Below are positions 7,951 to 16,699 of a stretch of 64,000 nt of DNA, one piece after another. Origin of the DNA: an uncultured Geobacteraceae bacterium (GTDB taxonomy: Bacteria; Desulfobacterota; Desulfuromonadia; Geobacterales; Pseudopelobacteraceae). The stretch lies in assembly GCA_903901875.1 (NCBI GenBank), contig CAIUSO010000031.1, forward strand, positions 1-64,000, in the 5' to 3' direction. The stretch's first letter is position 1, and each line of letters begins with the position of its first letter. Both the position numbers and the translations under genes were made by a program. Below the pieces are notes generated by a model. That model saw nothing but the letters and a program-made list of their open reading frames with translations. It had not been told where the DNA came from and ran no database searches.

Positions 7951-10900
7951 AGCTGCCTCGCCTTTTCTTCCCGATATTCCTCAATGGAAAGATTACGCAA
8001 CCGGGAGTCACGGCCATCCTCATTCTGGACAAAGCCCACACTGGAGACAAAGGGCTCTATAATATGAATTTTCTGGAGCGGAGTGACAATCAGAAGTTGC
8101 AGGTTGAGTTGGGCAAACAGCCGAAGGCCGTACTGTGCCGACTCATCCGAACCACGACCAAACGCCTCATCTATCACCACAAATCGGAAGGTGCGGGAAC
8201 GGACGGCACCCCATTCAAGTCCAAACTGATAGGCAAGGCTTGCCGCCAAAATGGTATAGGCGAGTTTTTCCTTCTGCCCCCCCGATTTGCCACCGGAGTC
8301 CGAGTAATGTTCATGTTCACTGTTATCCTCACGCCACCGTTCACTGGCTGCAAAGGTATACCAGTTACGCACATCGGTGACCTTGACGGTCCAGCGGCGG
8401 TCTCCTTCTGCCTGCCCGTCCCGGCCACGAAACCGTTCGATGATCTGCTTGACCTGCAGGAACTTTGCCTCCGAATACTGACTGTCATCAGAGCCGGTAA
8501 TGGCCCCTTCGGTGCAGCTGCGCAACTCACCCTGGAAATCGCGGATATCGGCGTCGGGGGTCAGCTGGGCCTCCAGAACGATATATCGGCCCGGATTATA
8601 ATCAATCTGATTGAGGGATTCGTTGATCCGCGTGATGCGATCTCTGATGGTTTCCCGTTCCCGTGCCAGCTGTGACTGAAAATTGGCCACCTCACGAATG
8701 GTATTTTCATTGAGCAAATCCTTGAACCGTGTTTCAAAACGGGGCAGGTCATCGGACCTCAACTTTTCAAGCATGGCCCGATACTCGGCAACCGCATCAA
8801 TGGCCACATCAACTTCCTGGGTGTCAAGGGGAAAGGAGGTACAATAGGCACGCATGGCGTCAATAATCCGGTCACGTAACCGATCTATTTTCTTGGTTTC
8901 CGTTTCAATTTTGCCCTGCAGCCACTCCCGCATGTCCCGCTCCCGGTTATCGCAGGATTCAACGGACAGGGTATGCTCTCCGAGTGCTTCGCCACGCATG
9001 GATTCGAGACGGTCAAAAAAGGTGGACCGTTCGGCTTGTCCAGGTGCCTCCAGCAGCAACATGGTGTGCTGGCGCAGCTCTTCGGCCGCTTCCCGCCTGG
9101 CCTGGGTAGCCCCCAGTTCCCGCGCCTTCTTTTCCCTCTCTTTTTCCGCGTCTCCCAGTTCTCCCTGGAGTGATTTCAAGCGCATGGTCAGGCTGTGCAA
9201 GAGATCGGAGGCCGCTTCAAGCTGCTTCTTTTCGGAATCAAGCCGAGCCAGCTCCACAACCAGCGATTGCCAGTCCAGCTCACTGAAATCAAGATATTCG
9301 TCAAGTTTTGACAGCGTATCGAGACGGTCCTTGCTTGTACTGTGTTCTTTCTGTAACGTCCCCATCAACTGGAGCAGTTCACCCAGCTGGGCCTCCAGTG
9401 CCCGTGACTTCCCTTCCAGCACGGCAATCTTCTCGCTATTGGTCCAGCCAAGAACGAATCGATGGCGGTCATCGATCCTGAACCGGTCATCTTTTTCATG
9501 GCGCTCACCGGCACCCTTGATCTGCCCGGCACGACTGATGGCTCGGCTCTCCCGCCGAAATTGTTCCTGGGTCAGACAGCAGGCCACATCGAAGCGGTGG
9601 GCCAGTTCACGCTCCAGCCAGTCATAAAACGGCGAATCCGGCTTGATTGCCAGCTTTCGCGCCAATGAATCCCGATGGAGTTCCGGGAGATCACCCCGCT
9701 GACCGGGGCGCACCCGAAAATAGACCAGACGCCCCTTAAGATGGGTTTGATCCACCCATTCGGCCACGGCACCATACAGATGGTCCGGCACCAGCAGTGA
9801 CAATCCAAAGTTACGCAGCAATCGCTCGCCTGCCCCCTCCCAGTCCCGTTCTTCCTCACGGAGCCGCAATAGTTCGCCGGCAAAGGGCATCTGCTCCTCG
9901 GGGAGCGACAGTGCCGTACAGAGGGCACTGCGCATGGACACCTGTTCGGCAGGAATATTACTCCGCCTGGTTTTTAAACTGGCAATTTCAGCAGCCAACT
10001 CTTCATGTTTCTGCTTCCCCTGGCGGAGATTGACACCATGCTCCGTGAGCCTGTTCTGGACATCGGCCTCCCGGATCCGTTCTGCTTCGGCCAAGGCCAG
10101 GAAATGGCGACGCTGTGCAAGGAAACCGTCCTCATCGGGGGCTGCGGTTTCACCTATGCCCCGCAAAAGCTCTGAATACCGGCTGGATTTTTGTTCACGC
10201 CTCAGACGTTCCCGTTCCCGCAGGCGGATTTCTTCAGCCAGGCGCTCCAGACGGTCGCCACCATTATCGGCAATACTCCGCTTCAATTCACCCTCTTCGC
10301 CTCTCAGGAAATCACAGCGTTCCTTGTGCCGTGTTGCCTGGAGATCCAGCCGTGCCCACTCTTCGGACAGCGAGGCGATACGTTTTTCTAACAGGGATAA
10401 TTTCAATGTGGCAAAAAACGATTTAAGTGCCTCCCGGCAGGCACGGAACTGTTCCCCCTCGGCAACCAGAATTCCGTGGCGTTCACAGTCGTTCACCAGC
10501 GGCGAAAGCAGTTCCACCTGTCGTTTGGCCTTCAACACCGCCTCGTGGGCACGGTTCAAATCGTCAAAGTGGTTCACCAGCGCGGTGATACGTGAGGCAA
10601 CATCAAACGGTTCCAGCATGTGACTCCGAACGAAATCGGTCAGATTCCCCACCGACTTCATGGATACGGTCTGATGGAACAGCTCCAGAGCCTGCTCGTT
10701 GTCGATGCCGAAACGGCGGCGAAACCAGGCACCGTAGGGGGGAAAACTCTCAAAAACCTCCGCTCCGATGCCCCGCAGTTTTTTACGGAGCTGGGAGATA
10801 TCCGAGCCGAAACGGGCAAAATCGGTGGCTATGGAGAGGGCCCGATCCATGCAGACAAAGAGACGGGCCGGCTGGGCCGACGCATCCTTCATCCAGAACA

Positions 10901-11315
10901 CCTGTGCCAGGGTCACCGCCTGACTGTAACCCGCGTTGTAAAAAGTCCCCAGAATCACCGAGTAGCTGTTATGATCACGCAATGCAACCGCTTTGACACT
11001 GCCACTCACGTCGTTCCGCTCCGACTTGTAGTGACCAAGAACGTACGAACGAAGCGTTCGCTCCTTGTTTTCAGCACCGGCAGCCTTATTGTAGGCAACA
11101 CGGTTGGCAGGAACGAGCAGTGTGGTTACGGCATCCACCAGTGTTGACTTGCCGGAACCGATGTCCCCCGTAAGCAGGGAATTTTTCCCCCCCGGATTCA
11201 GTATCCAGACCCGCTTGTCAAAGGTACCCCAATTATATACCTCCAGACGATGGAGCCGGAAACCGGACAGGGCATCATCGGCAACAAAATCGAGGGCTGT
11301 TTGCAGATCATTCAT
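7947..11315 (-). CDS. jetC: Wadjet protein JetC (SMC-like ATPase)
   Basis: The product is a MukB/MksB-like SMC ATPase of about 1122 residues. The Walker A motif GDIGSGKS lies at about residues 50-57. Long coiled-coil arms follow, with a hinge-like region in the middle. Near the C-terminus come the ABC signature SGGKSGGQKEK (about residue 1000) and Walker B FRFVVIDEAF. JetC is the motor that extrudes DNA loops in the Wadjet complex. I start at ATG 11315 because CAGGAGGTAC lies just upstream; the longer frame to 11465 is only read-through inside jetB. It overlaps jetB by 8 bases and jetD by 4. Confidence 0.93.
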   Translation of the reverse strand: MNDLQTALDFVADDALSGFRLHRLEVYNWGTFDKRVWILNPGGKNSLLTGDIGSGKSTLVDAVTTLLVPANRVAYNKAAGAENKERTLRSYVLGHYKSERNDVSGSVKAVALRDHNSYSVILGTFYNAGYSQAVTLAQVFWMKDASAQPARLFVCMDRALSIATDFARFGSDISQLRKKLRGIGAEVFESFPPYGAWFRRRFGIDNEQALELFHQTVSMKSVGNLTDFVRSHMLEPFDVASRITALVNHFDDLNRAHEAVLKAKRQVELLSPLVNDCERHGILVAEGEQFRACREALKSFFATLKLSLLEKRIASLSEEWARLDLQATRHKERCDFLRGEEGELKRSIADNGGDRLERLAEEIRLRERERLRREQKSSRYSELLRGIGETAAPDEDGFLAQRRHFLALAEAERIREADVQNRLTEHGVNLRQGKQKHEELAAEIASLKTRRSNIPAEQVSMRSALCTALSLPEEQMPFAGELLRLREEERDWEGAGERLLRNFGLSLLVPDHLYGAVAEWVDQTHLKGRLVYFRVRPGQRGDLPELHRDSLARKLAIKPDSPFYDWLERELAHRFDVACCLTQEQFRRESRAISRAGQIKGAGERHEKDDRFRIDDRHRFVLGWTNSEKIAVLEGKSRALEAQLGELLQLMGTLQKEHSTSKDRLDTLSKLDEYLDFSELDWQSLVVELARLDSEKKQLEAASDLLHSLTMRLKSLQGELGDAEKEREKKARELGATQARREAAEELRQHTMLLLEAPGQAERSTFFDRLESMRGEALGEHTLSVESCDNRERDMREWLQGKIETETKKIDRLRDRIIDAMRAYCTSFPLDTQEVDVAIDAVAEYRAMLEKLRSDDLPRFETRFKDLLNENTIREVANFQSQLARERETIRDRITRINESLNQIDYNPGRYIVLEAQLTPDADIRDFQGELRSCTEGAITGSDDSQYSEAKFLQVKQIIERFRGRDGQAEGDRRWTVKVTDVRNWYTFAASERWREDNSEHEHYSDSGGKSGGQKEKLAYTILAASLAYQFGLEWGAVRSRTFRFVVIDEAFGRGSDESAQYGLRLFAQLNLQLLIVTPLQKIHIIEPFVSSVGFVQNEDGRDSRLRNLSIEEYREEKARQL

Positions 11316-11961
11316 CGTCGGTACCTCCTGACTCTCCTTCCAGAACCGCCTGATATGACGCCAGTCGAAGATCAAAATCCGCCAGCCATTGGGCATCGAC
11401 AAACGACTTGAGAATTCGGCGAACTTCATACATGGCAGCCTGCTTCCCGGTCGATCCCCCCCCACTTTTCAATTGGCGCAGAAAGCCCAGATCGACTATT
11501 TTTGTGATATGAGTATCAACCGTATCCACCAGTTTTGCCTCATTACTGTTTTCCGGTAAAAAGACCCGGAGCAGTTCGACAATTTCATCACGGGAGAGAA
11601 CCAGCCGTGTTTCTCCGCCACTGGCATCAAATTCGGCCAGTTTTTTGCGCAGCAATGCCAGTAAAAGACTCACCGGGAACGACAGTGAGCGCCGTGCCAC
11701 CAGACGGGGCACCTTTGCCGGACTGTCGTCCACCGATTCGGGACGAGAACGGAGAAAGGCATGTCCCTCGGCATCGTCCAGCACCAGCTCCAGTCCGAGC
11801 AGAGAGACGTAATCCCGAACCCGGGCCTGCAATCGGAGTAGAGAATTCCAGAGCAATTCATTATCATCGTGATAGAGCACCCCCTTGAGCAGGGTAATGA
11901 CCAGCACCGATAAATCCTGTGTCGCCACGTTTGTTTCAGCTACCTGTTCCGCCATACTCAC
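11308..11961 (-). CDS. jetB: Wadjet protein JetB (KITE/MksE-like, DUF4194)
   Basis: The product has 217 residues and is mostly helical, with two predicted winged-helix-like regions. It corresponds to the DUF4194 (MksE/KITE-type) subunit that dimerises and bridges JetA with the SMC heads. Identification rests on size, on its position between jetA and jetC, and on family features such as PVSLLLALLRKKLAEF and SRDEIVELLRVFLPE. The start is GTG (GTGA overlap with jetA); an internal ATG two codons later is an alternative. A good Shine-Dalgarno site for jetC lies within its 3' end. Confidence 0.88.
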   Translation of the reverse strand: MSMAEQVAETNVATQDLSVLVITLLKGVLYHDDNELLWNSLLRLQARVRDYVSLLGLELVLDDAEGHAFLRSRPESVDDSPAKVPRLVARRSLSFPVSLLLALLRKKLAEFDASGGETRLVLSRDEIVELLRVFLPENSNEAKLVDTVDTHITKIVDLGFLRQLKSGGGSTGKQAAMYEVRRILKSFVDAQWLADFDLRLASYQAVLEGESGGTDDE

Positions 11962-13412
11962 CTCACAAATATTACCCGTGGCAATGTAGCCTGTTTCATC
12001 TGTTCCCGGCCATCGGGGCCGACCCCTTGCCAGGTAATACTATCGGTTATATTTTCATCGACTACCGACTTGAAGTCGCTGTTGGAAAGGTGAAGATAGG
12101 CCACCAGCTCCGACAGGCCGTTTTTCAGCGGCTCCAGCCGGCAAAGTTCACTGAGGGTAATCTGCGAACGCTCCTGCAAGGCATGGCGAATCTGCCGAGC
12201 CAGGTGGGCCGTATCAATAACAACCTGCCCGTAGAGCACCTCTGCATTCAGATCGGTATCACCCGCCTCCAGGGCCTCATTGGTAAGCACCGCCCTGACC
12301 GTCGGGGTATGCAGCGGTCGCTCCAGCGGCAGTTCTATATCGGCAGCGGCTTCTTCCAGGGTTGACATTTCTCCCGCCGGAGGGGATTCCCTGATCGCCA
12401 GAGCCTTTGCCTCAATGCCATGGAGGATATCCATGATACGGCGATTCTCCAACCACGCCTGATCATCGAGAAAGCGGCGTAACTGTTGGGAAAGCTGTGC
12501 CACCGTACGCTGGGTATGTTCTCCCGCCTCCAGCCAGTCATAATGGAGCCGCCGGGTTCGTGAGTCCGGTTTCAACTCCGCCACCGGTGGAAGTGACAGC
12601 ACACGTTCCAGCAGGGTTGACAACTCCTCCTGCCGTCGACTTGACATCAGAAAGTCCCAGAATGCCCGAAAACTCCTCCCCTGATCAGAATCGGCAATCA
12701 GATCCCGCTCCCCCATGATCTCTTCCAGAAGGGCACCTTTACCCCCATCCCACAGGGCTATCCGTTCCCGGACCCGCCGGTCAAGACCACGGAAATTCTG
12801 TTCCACTTCCCGAAAATCCGAGAGGAGCTCCCGTGCCAGCTGGATAAATTGCTGAAAACGTTCTTTCAAGGCGGTGGTATCAAGCAGGGGGATGTCCCCC
12901 GTCAGAACCCGGGCAATTTCCCGGTCTATATCGTCTCTCCGTTTCTGAAGCTCGGCAATGCGCGTCTGGGGATCGGTTTCACTCCCCTCGCTCATCTGCT
13001 TCAGCAGTTCAAATAATGTGAGCAAGCGAGATTCAGTACCGACAAAACTCCGTTCCGTAAGGGTGCCGAGCCAGGCGATGGCTTTCTCGGCGGGAGGAGT
13101 CAGGTCGAAATTCGGTTCATCGGAACCGTGGCGGTAAAACTTCCGAAGCCACCCCTTGTCGTTGGCAGCCCAGTCATTCAGATAGTCCAGTGGAGGCCGG
13201 GGAAAGGCATTGTCACCCAACCGTTCCCGCAGAACAAACAGCTCGTCCTTCAACGCCTCCACCAGATCCTCCTGCGCCATTACCCGCAGATTGGGCACAA
13301 GATAGACGCGGTGCAGAAAACTTGCAATCAGCGGAGCGTGGTCGGAGCGAAGCAGCTTCCAGGCGGGGTGGCTCTGACGGAGCAGTTCCAGGGTGGAAAA
13401 GTCCATGTTCAT
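11958..13412 (-). CDS. jetA: Wadjet protein JetA (kleisin/MksF-like, DUF3375)
   Basis: The protein has about 484 residues and starts MNMDFSTLELLRQSHPAWKL, the typical DUF3375/JetA opening. The N-terminal winged-helix region precedes a helical bundle and coiled coil (about 150-250, rich in RIAELQKRRDDIDREIAR-type heptads) and a C-terminal winged-helix segment. It is the kleisin subunit closing the JetC ring. I place the start at ATG 13412, which overlaps the recJ stop as ATGA; the frame upstream runs 19 codons inside recJ and has no family character. The overlap implies that jetA is translated from a recJ-containing message. Confidence 0.9.
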   Translation of the reverse strand: MNMDFSTLELLRQSHPAWKLLRSDHAPLIASFLHRVYLVPNLRVMAQEDLVEALKDELFVLRERLGDNAFPRPPLDYLNDWAANDKGWLRKFYRHGSDEPNFDLTPPAEKAIAWLGTLTERSFVGTESRLLTLFELLKQMSEGSETDPQTRIAELQKRRDDIDREIARVLTGDIPLLDTTALKERFQQFIQLARELLSDFREVEQNFRGLDRRVRERIALWDGGKGALLEEIMGERDLIADSDQGRSFRAFWDFLMSSRRQEELSTLLERVLSLPPVAELKPDSRTRRLHYDWLEAGEHTQRTVAQLSQQLRRFLDDQAWLENRRIMDILHGIEAKALAIRESPPAGEMSTLEEAAADIELPLERPLHTPTVRAVLTNEALEAGDTDLNAEVLYGQVVIDTAHLARQIRHALQERSQITLSELCRLEPLKNGLSELVAYLHLSNSDFKSVVDENITDSITWQGVGPDGREQMKQATLPRVIFVR

Positions 13413-15118
13413 GGAGTGCACCCCCGGATCGCCTTGATGCGGAGTTGCAGGGTGGTGATATTGTTCCACCGGTTACCTTCGGGGAAGAAGGCGATATCAA
13501 GTATCCCGTCGGTAGAGATATCTGCCTGGCGAAAGGCTATTGCGTTAAAGCTTTTCCCCTGTGCCAGCACCCGAAGCTTGAGATGGCCGTCTCCCACCAC
13601 CCGCCGTTCGCTCACCGTGACACCACGCAGCATGAACGTCGGTTCAGGATTGCCGGAGCCGAACGGTTCCAGCCGTTGCAGCTCTTCGGCAAGGGCCAGA
13701 TCCAGCTCCTTCGGATCGACGACGGCGTCAATTGCCAGAGAGGGCAACAGCTCCCCCGGGCCCAGCACCTTGAGGGCTTCCGCCTCGAAGGCGGCCACAA
13801 AGCCATCAATACGGTCCTCCGGCAAACCGACACCGGCTGCGTACCGATGGCCGCCGAAGCGAGTCAGGTAGCCGGCACAGCCATTCAGGGCTTCCAGCAG
13901 ATGGAAACCGGGGATGCTCCGCCCCGACCCCTTGCCGTACCCCTGTTCATCAATGGCAATCAGGATGGTGGGGCGATGGTAACGCTCCACGAGCCGGGAG
14001 GCGACGATGCCGATGACCCCCTGATGCCACTCCCGTGATGCGAGGACAATACTCCGACAGGCTGGATGGAGGCCGCTCTCCTCCACCAGGGTAATGGCCT
14101 GTTCGAGGATACTTTTTTCAACGATCTGTCGCTCGGCATTCGCTGCGTCAAGCTCGTCGGCAATGCGGGTATTTTCCCGTTCATCAATCCCCAGCAGCAG
14201 ATCGACTCCCGGCACGGCACTTTCCATGCGCCCGGCAGCGTTCAGTCGTGGGGCCAGCCGGAATCCGACCTGACCGCAGGTGACCCCGTCGGTCACTCCG
14301 GCCACCCGTTTCAAGGCGGCAATACCGGCCCGCCCCCCCTGTTCAAGTTTTTGCAGGCCAAAATAGGCATACATCCGGTTCTGGTCTTGGAGCGGCACCA
14401 CATCGGCGATGGTACCAAGGGCCACCAGATCAAGCCAGTCACGCAGATCCGGTTCTTGACCGGGGGCAAAGAGCCCCTCTTTCCGCATCCGGCTCCGGAG
14501 TGCCACCAGCAGATTAAAGGCCACGCCTACCCCGGCAAGCAGTTTGAACGGATAGGCACACCCCGGCTGCAGCGGGTTGACAACGGCAACGGCATCGGGA
14601 ATAACCATACCCGGTGTGTGATGATCAAGTATGATCAGGTCAACAGCGGCCTGGCGGCAGAAGGCTGCCTCCGCCACCGAGACGATCCCGCAATCTACGG
14701 AGATAACCAGCGTCGCCCCCCCATCGAAGATTTGCTGAAGAGAGTCACGGTTTAATCCATAGCCGTCATCAAAGCGATTTGGAATAAAATAGCCGCAGTC
14801 AGATCCAATCTGCCGGAGAAAGGATACCAGCAGTGCCGTACCGCTGATACCGTCAACATCATAATCGCCGTAGATACAGATCCGCTCCCCCGCTGTGCGA
14901 GCCCGCACCACCCGCTCAACCGCAGCCTCCATACCTTTCAGGGAAAAGGGATCTCGCATGGCAGAGAGAGCCGGTTTCAGAAAGAGAGCCCCACCCTGAA
15001 CCGTGTCAATCCCCCTGCCCTTGAGAATCAGAGCCATGAGTCGGCTGATGCCGAGGGCGGAGCGGAACGTCTCAATGTCCGATGTCACCGGTGTTGCTAT
15101 CTGCCATTTCTTTTCCAT
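13409..15118 (-). CDS. recJ: Single-stranded-DNA exonuclease RecJ
   Basis: This DHH/DHHA1-family 5'-3' single-strand exonuclease has 569 residues. All expected motifs are visible: YGDYDVDG (motif I, near residue 84), a central SVDCG, LDHHTPG (DHH), the NPLQPG stretch and the DHHA1 signature GGHRYAAG (near 417). RecJ works in RecF-pathway recombination, mismatch and base-excision repair. It is slightly short but complete. It is separated from the secDF/TPR block by a strong terminator and followed without a gap by jetA (ATGA), so it heads a recJ-jetABCD transcription unit. A weak GGGGA lies upstream of the ATG, and no clear promoter was recognised in the short space available. Confidence 0.93.
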   Translation of the reverse strand: MEKKWQIATPVTSDIETFRSALGISRLMALILKGRGIDTVQGGALFLKPALSAMRDPFSLKGMEAAVERVVRARTAGERICIYGDYDVDGISGTALLVSFLRQIGSDCGYFIPNRFDDGYGLNRDSLQQIFDGGATLVISVDCGIVSVAEAAFCRQAAVDLIILDHHTPGMVIPDAVAVVNPLQPGCAYPFKLLAGVGVAFNLLVALRSRMRKEGLFAPGQEPDLRDWLDLVALGTIADVVPLQDQNRMYAYFGLQKLEQGGRAGIAALKRVAGVTDGVTCGQVGFRLAPRLNAAGRMESAVPGVDLLLGIDERENTRIADELDAANAERQIVEKSILEQAITLVEESGLHPACRSIVLASREWHQGVIGIVASRLVERYHRPTILIAIDEQGYGKGSGRSIPGFHLLEALNGCAGYLTRFGGHRYAAGVGLPEDRIDGFVAAFEAEALKVLGPGELLPSLAIDAVVDPKELDLALAEELQRLEPFGSGNPEPTFMLRGVTVSERRVVGDGHLKLRVLAQGKSFNAIAFRQADISTDGILDIAFFPEGNRWNNITTLQLRIKAIRGCTP

Positions 15119-15135
15119 TTCACCATTCCCCGTTC

Positions 15136-15168
15136 AAAAAAAATCCCCCGACAAGCGGGGGATTTTCA
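15136..15168 (-). terminator. Rho-independent terminator after the TPR gene
   Basis: A 10-bp stem (AAATCCCCCG at 15141-15150 pairing with CGGGGGATTT at 15156-15165, loop ACAAG) is followed on the minus strand by a run of eight T. It lies just past the stop of the TPR gene and ends the sec operon before recJ. Confidence 0.9.
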
Positions 15169-15170
15169 AG

Positions 15171-15746
15171 CTATTTCATTGTGGGTGCCATGGCTTTGCC
15201 CTGCTGCTGCAGCAAATCTTTAACCTGGAGGGCCGTCTGGCTGCCTGAGTCCATTTTCAAGTACTCTTTCAGGTAGGGAAGTGCCTTTTCCGGCTGTTTC
15301 AAATCAATCTGATAGACTATTCCAATATTAAAAAGGCTGGGGAGATGCTTCGGATCGACTTTATTAGCCTTGATGAAATTAGCCAATGCCTTGTCAAACC
15401 ACCCCGTTTTCCTGAACATAACCCCCTGGTCAGTCAGGACATTGGTATTATTGGGGTCAAGCTCAAGAGCTTTACCATAGGCATTGATCGCCTTTGGTAT
15501 CTGTTCCGTATCAAAGTAGTCATTCCCCAGAGAGATCCAGGCATTTACGTTTTTCGGTTCTGTAGCAACGACCTTTTCCGCCTGGGCGATGCGCTGGGCG
15601 TAGTCGTTCGGTGCAATGGCTGCTTCCGGAGCGGTGGCAGCACCCTGCTGTCCCTTACCGGCATTGCTGATGCTGAAGATCAGATATCCCCCCAGCAACC
15701 CGACAATCAAGGCAACAACGGTAAAAAGAACGGTTTCTTTTTTCAT
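15171..15746 (-). CDS. Membrane-anchored TPR-repeat protein
   Basis: The product has 191 residues. One N-terminal membrane segment (TVVALIVGLLGGYLIF, about residues 7-22) and an Ala/Pro-rich linker are followed by about three tetratricopeptide repeats (signatures NAWISLGNDYFDTEQIPKAI, NVLTDQGVMFRKTGWFDKAL and LPSLFNIGIVYQ). TPR repeats mediate protein-protein contacts, and the repeats probably face the periplasm. It is the last gene of the secD-secF block, about 35 bases after secF, has a GGGAGG ribosome site, and is followed by a strong terminator. A role with the Sec translocon or outer-membrane assembly is suggested only by position. It is clearly not YfgC or BamD by length. Confidence 0.8.
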   Translation of the reverse strand: MKKETVLFTVVALIVGLLGGYLIFSISNAGKGQQGAATAPEAAIAPNDYAQRIAQAEKVVATEPKNVNAWISLGNDYFDTEQIPKAINAYGKALELDPNNTNVLTDQGVMFRKTGWFDKALANFIKANKVDPKHLPSLFNIGIVYQIDLKQPEKALPYLKEYLKMDSGSQTALQVKDLLQQQGKAMAPTMK

Positions 15747-15781
15747 GGCGAACCCTCCCGATTAGTTTGTGTGGAACGGTT

Positions 15782-16684
15782 TCACGCTTTCTTTGCCAGC
15801 GCGCGGTTTTCAAGAATAACCACGATGGGGCTGGCCACAAATACCGATGAATAGGTGCCGACAAGCACGCCGATCAACAGGGCCAGCGAAAAGTCATGGA
15901 TCACTTCTCCGCCGAAGAAGAACAATGAAGCGGCCGCAAGAAACACCGTCAAGGAGGTAACAATGGTTCGTGAAAGAACCTCATTGATACTGTCATTGAA
16001 TATGGTATTCATGGCCCCCTTCAGGTTCTTGTGGAGATTCTCACGGATACGGTCAAAAACAACGACCGTGTCAGTCAATGAATAACCGGCAATGGTGAGC
16101 ACCGCGGTGATAAACAGCAGGTTTATCTCCTTGTTCAGCAGGTAAAACACCGCAAACATGGCCAGACAGTCATGGAGTGTGGCACAGGTTGCCCCCACAC
16201 CGAACTGGAAATCAAAGCGCCAGGCGATGTAGAGAATAATCCCCAGCAGGGAGAGCACCGCCGCAATCAAGGTGTCTTTACGGAGTTTATCACCGATGGA
16301 GGGGCCTATTTCAGTAGAACTTTCCACGGTAAAGGCGTTGTCGGCGAACTCTTTTTTGAAGGCTGCCTGAACCATCTCCGACGGCTTTCCGACAGCCGCA
16401 CCGGCCATTTTCACCAGCAGCTTGTTGCCATCCTTGATTTCCTGGAGGTCCGCCTTGGCGACGCCGTTTTTATGGAGGGCGGCCCGGGCATCGGCAATAA
16501 CCACCGGCTTGCTAAATTTTAACTGCATTGCGGTTCCGCCGGAGAAATCAATCCCCATGTTCGCCGCACCACGACCGACCTGAACGACACCAATCAGGCC
16601 GATAATGGAAATAATTGCCGAAATAACGAAGGAAATATTACGCTTCCCAATAAAATCAATGCTTGTTTTCCCAAGAAGTTCCAT
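15782..16684 (-). CDS. secF: Protein translocase subunit SecF
   Basis: The product has 300 residues. It has an N-terminal membrane helix, the conserved MGIDFSGGT motif at the start of the periplasmic domain, and five further membrane helices, including the characteristic GYSLTDTVVVFDRIREN loop. SecF works with SecD in proton-driven release of preproteins on the periplasmic side of SecYEG. Spacing to secD is 15 bases. Length and all motifs are normal. Confidence 0.95.
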   Translation of the reverse strand: MELLGKTSIDFIGKRNISFVISAIISIIGLIGVVQVGRGAANMGIDFSGGTAMQLKFSKPVVIADARAALHKNGVAKADLQEIKDGNKLLVKMAGAAVGKPSEMVQAAFKKEFADNAFTVESSTEIGPSIGDKLRKDTLIAAVLSLLGIILYIAWRFDFQFGVGATCATLHDCLAMFAVFYLLNKEINLLFITAVLTIAGYSLTDTVVVFDRIRENLHKNLKGAMNTIFNDSINEVLSRTIVTSLTVFLAAASLFFFGGEVIHDFSLALLIGVLVGTYSSVFVASPIVVILENRALAKKA

Positions 16685-16699
16685 AAACGGTGTTACCCC

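Noticed and set aside
11316-11465. N-terminal extension of the jetC frame
   Set aside because: Lies inside jetB in another frame and a strong Shine-Dalgarno sequence precedes ATG 11315.
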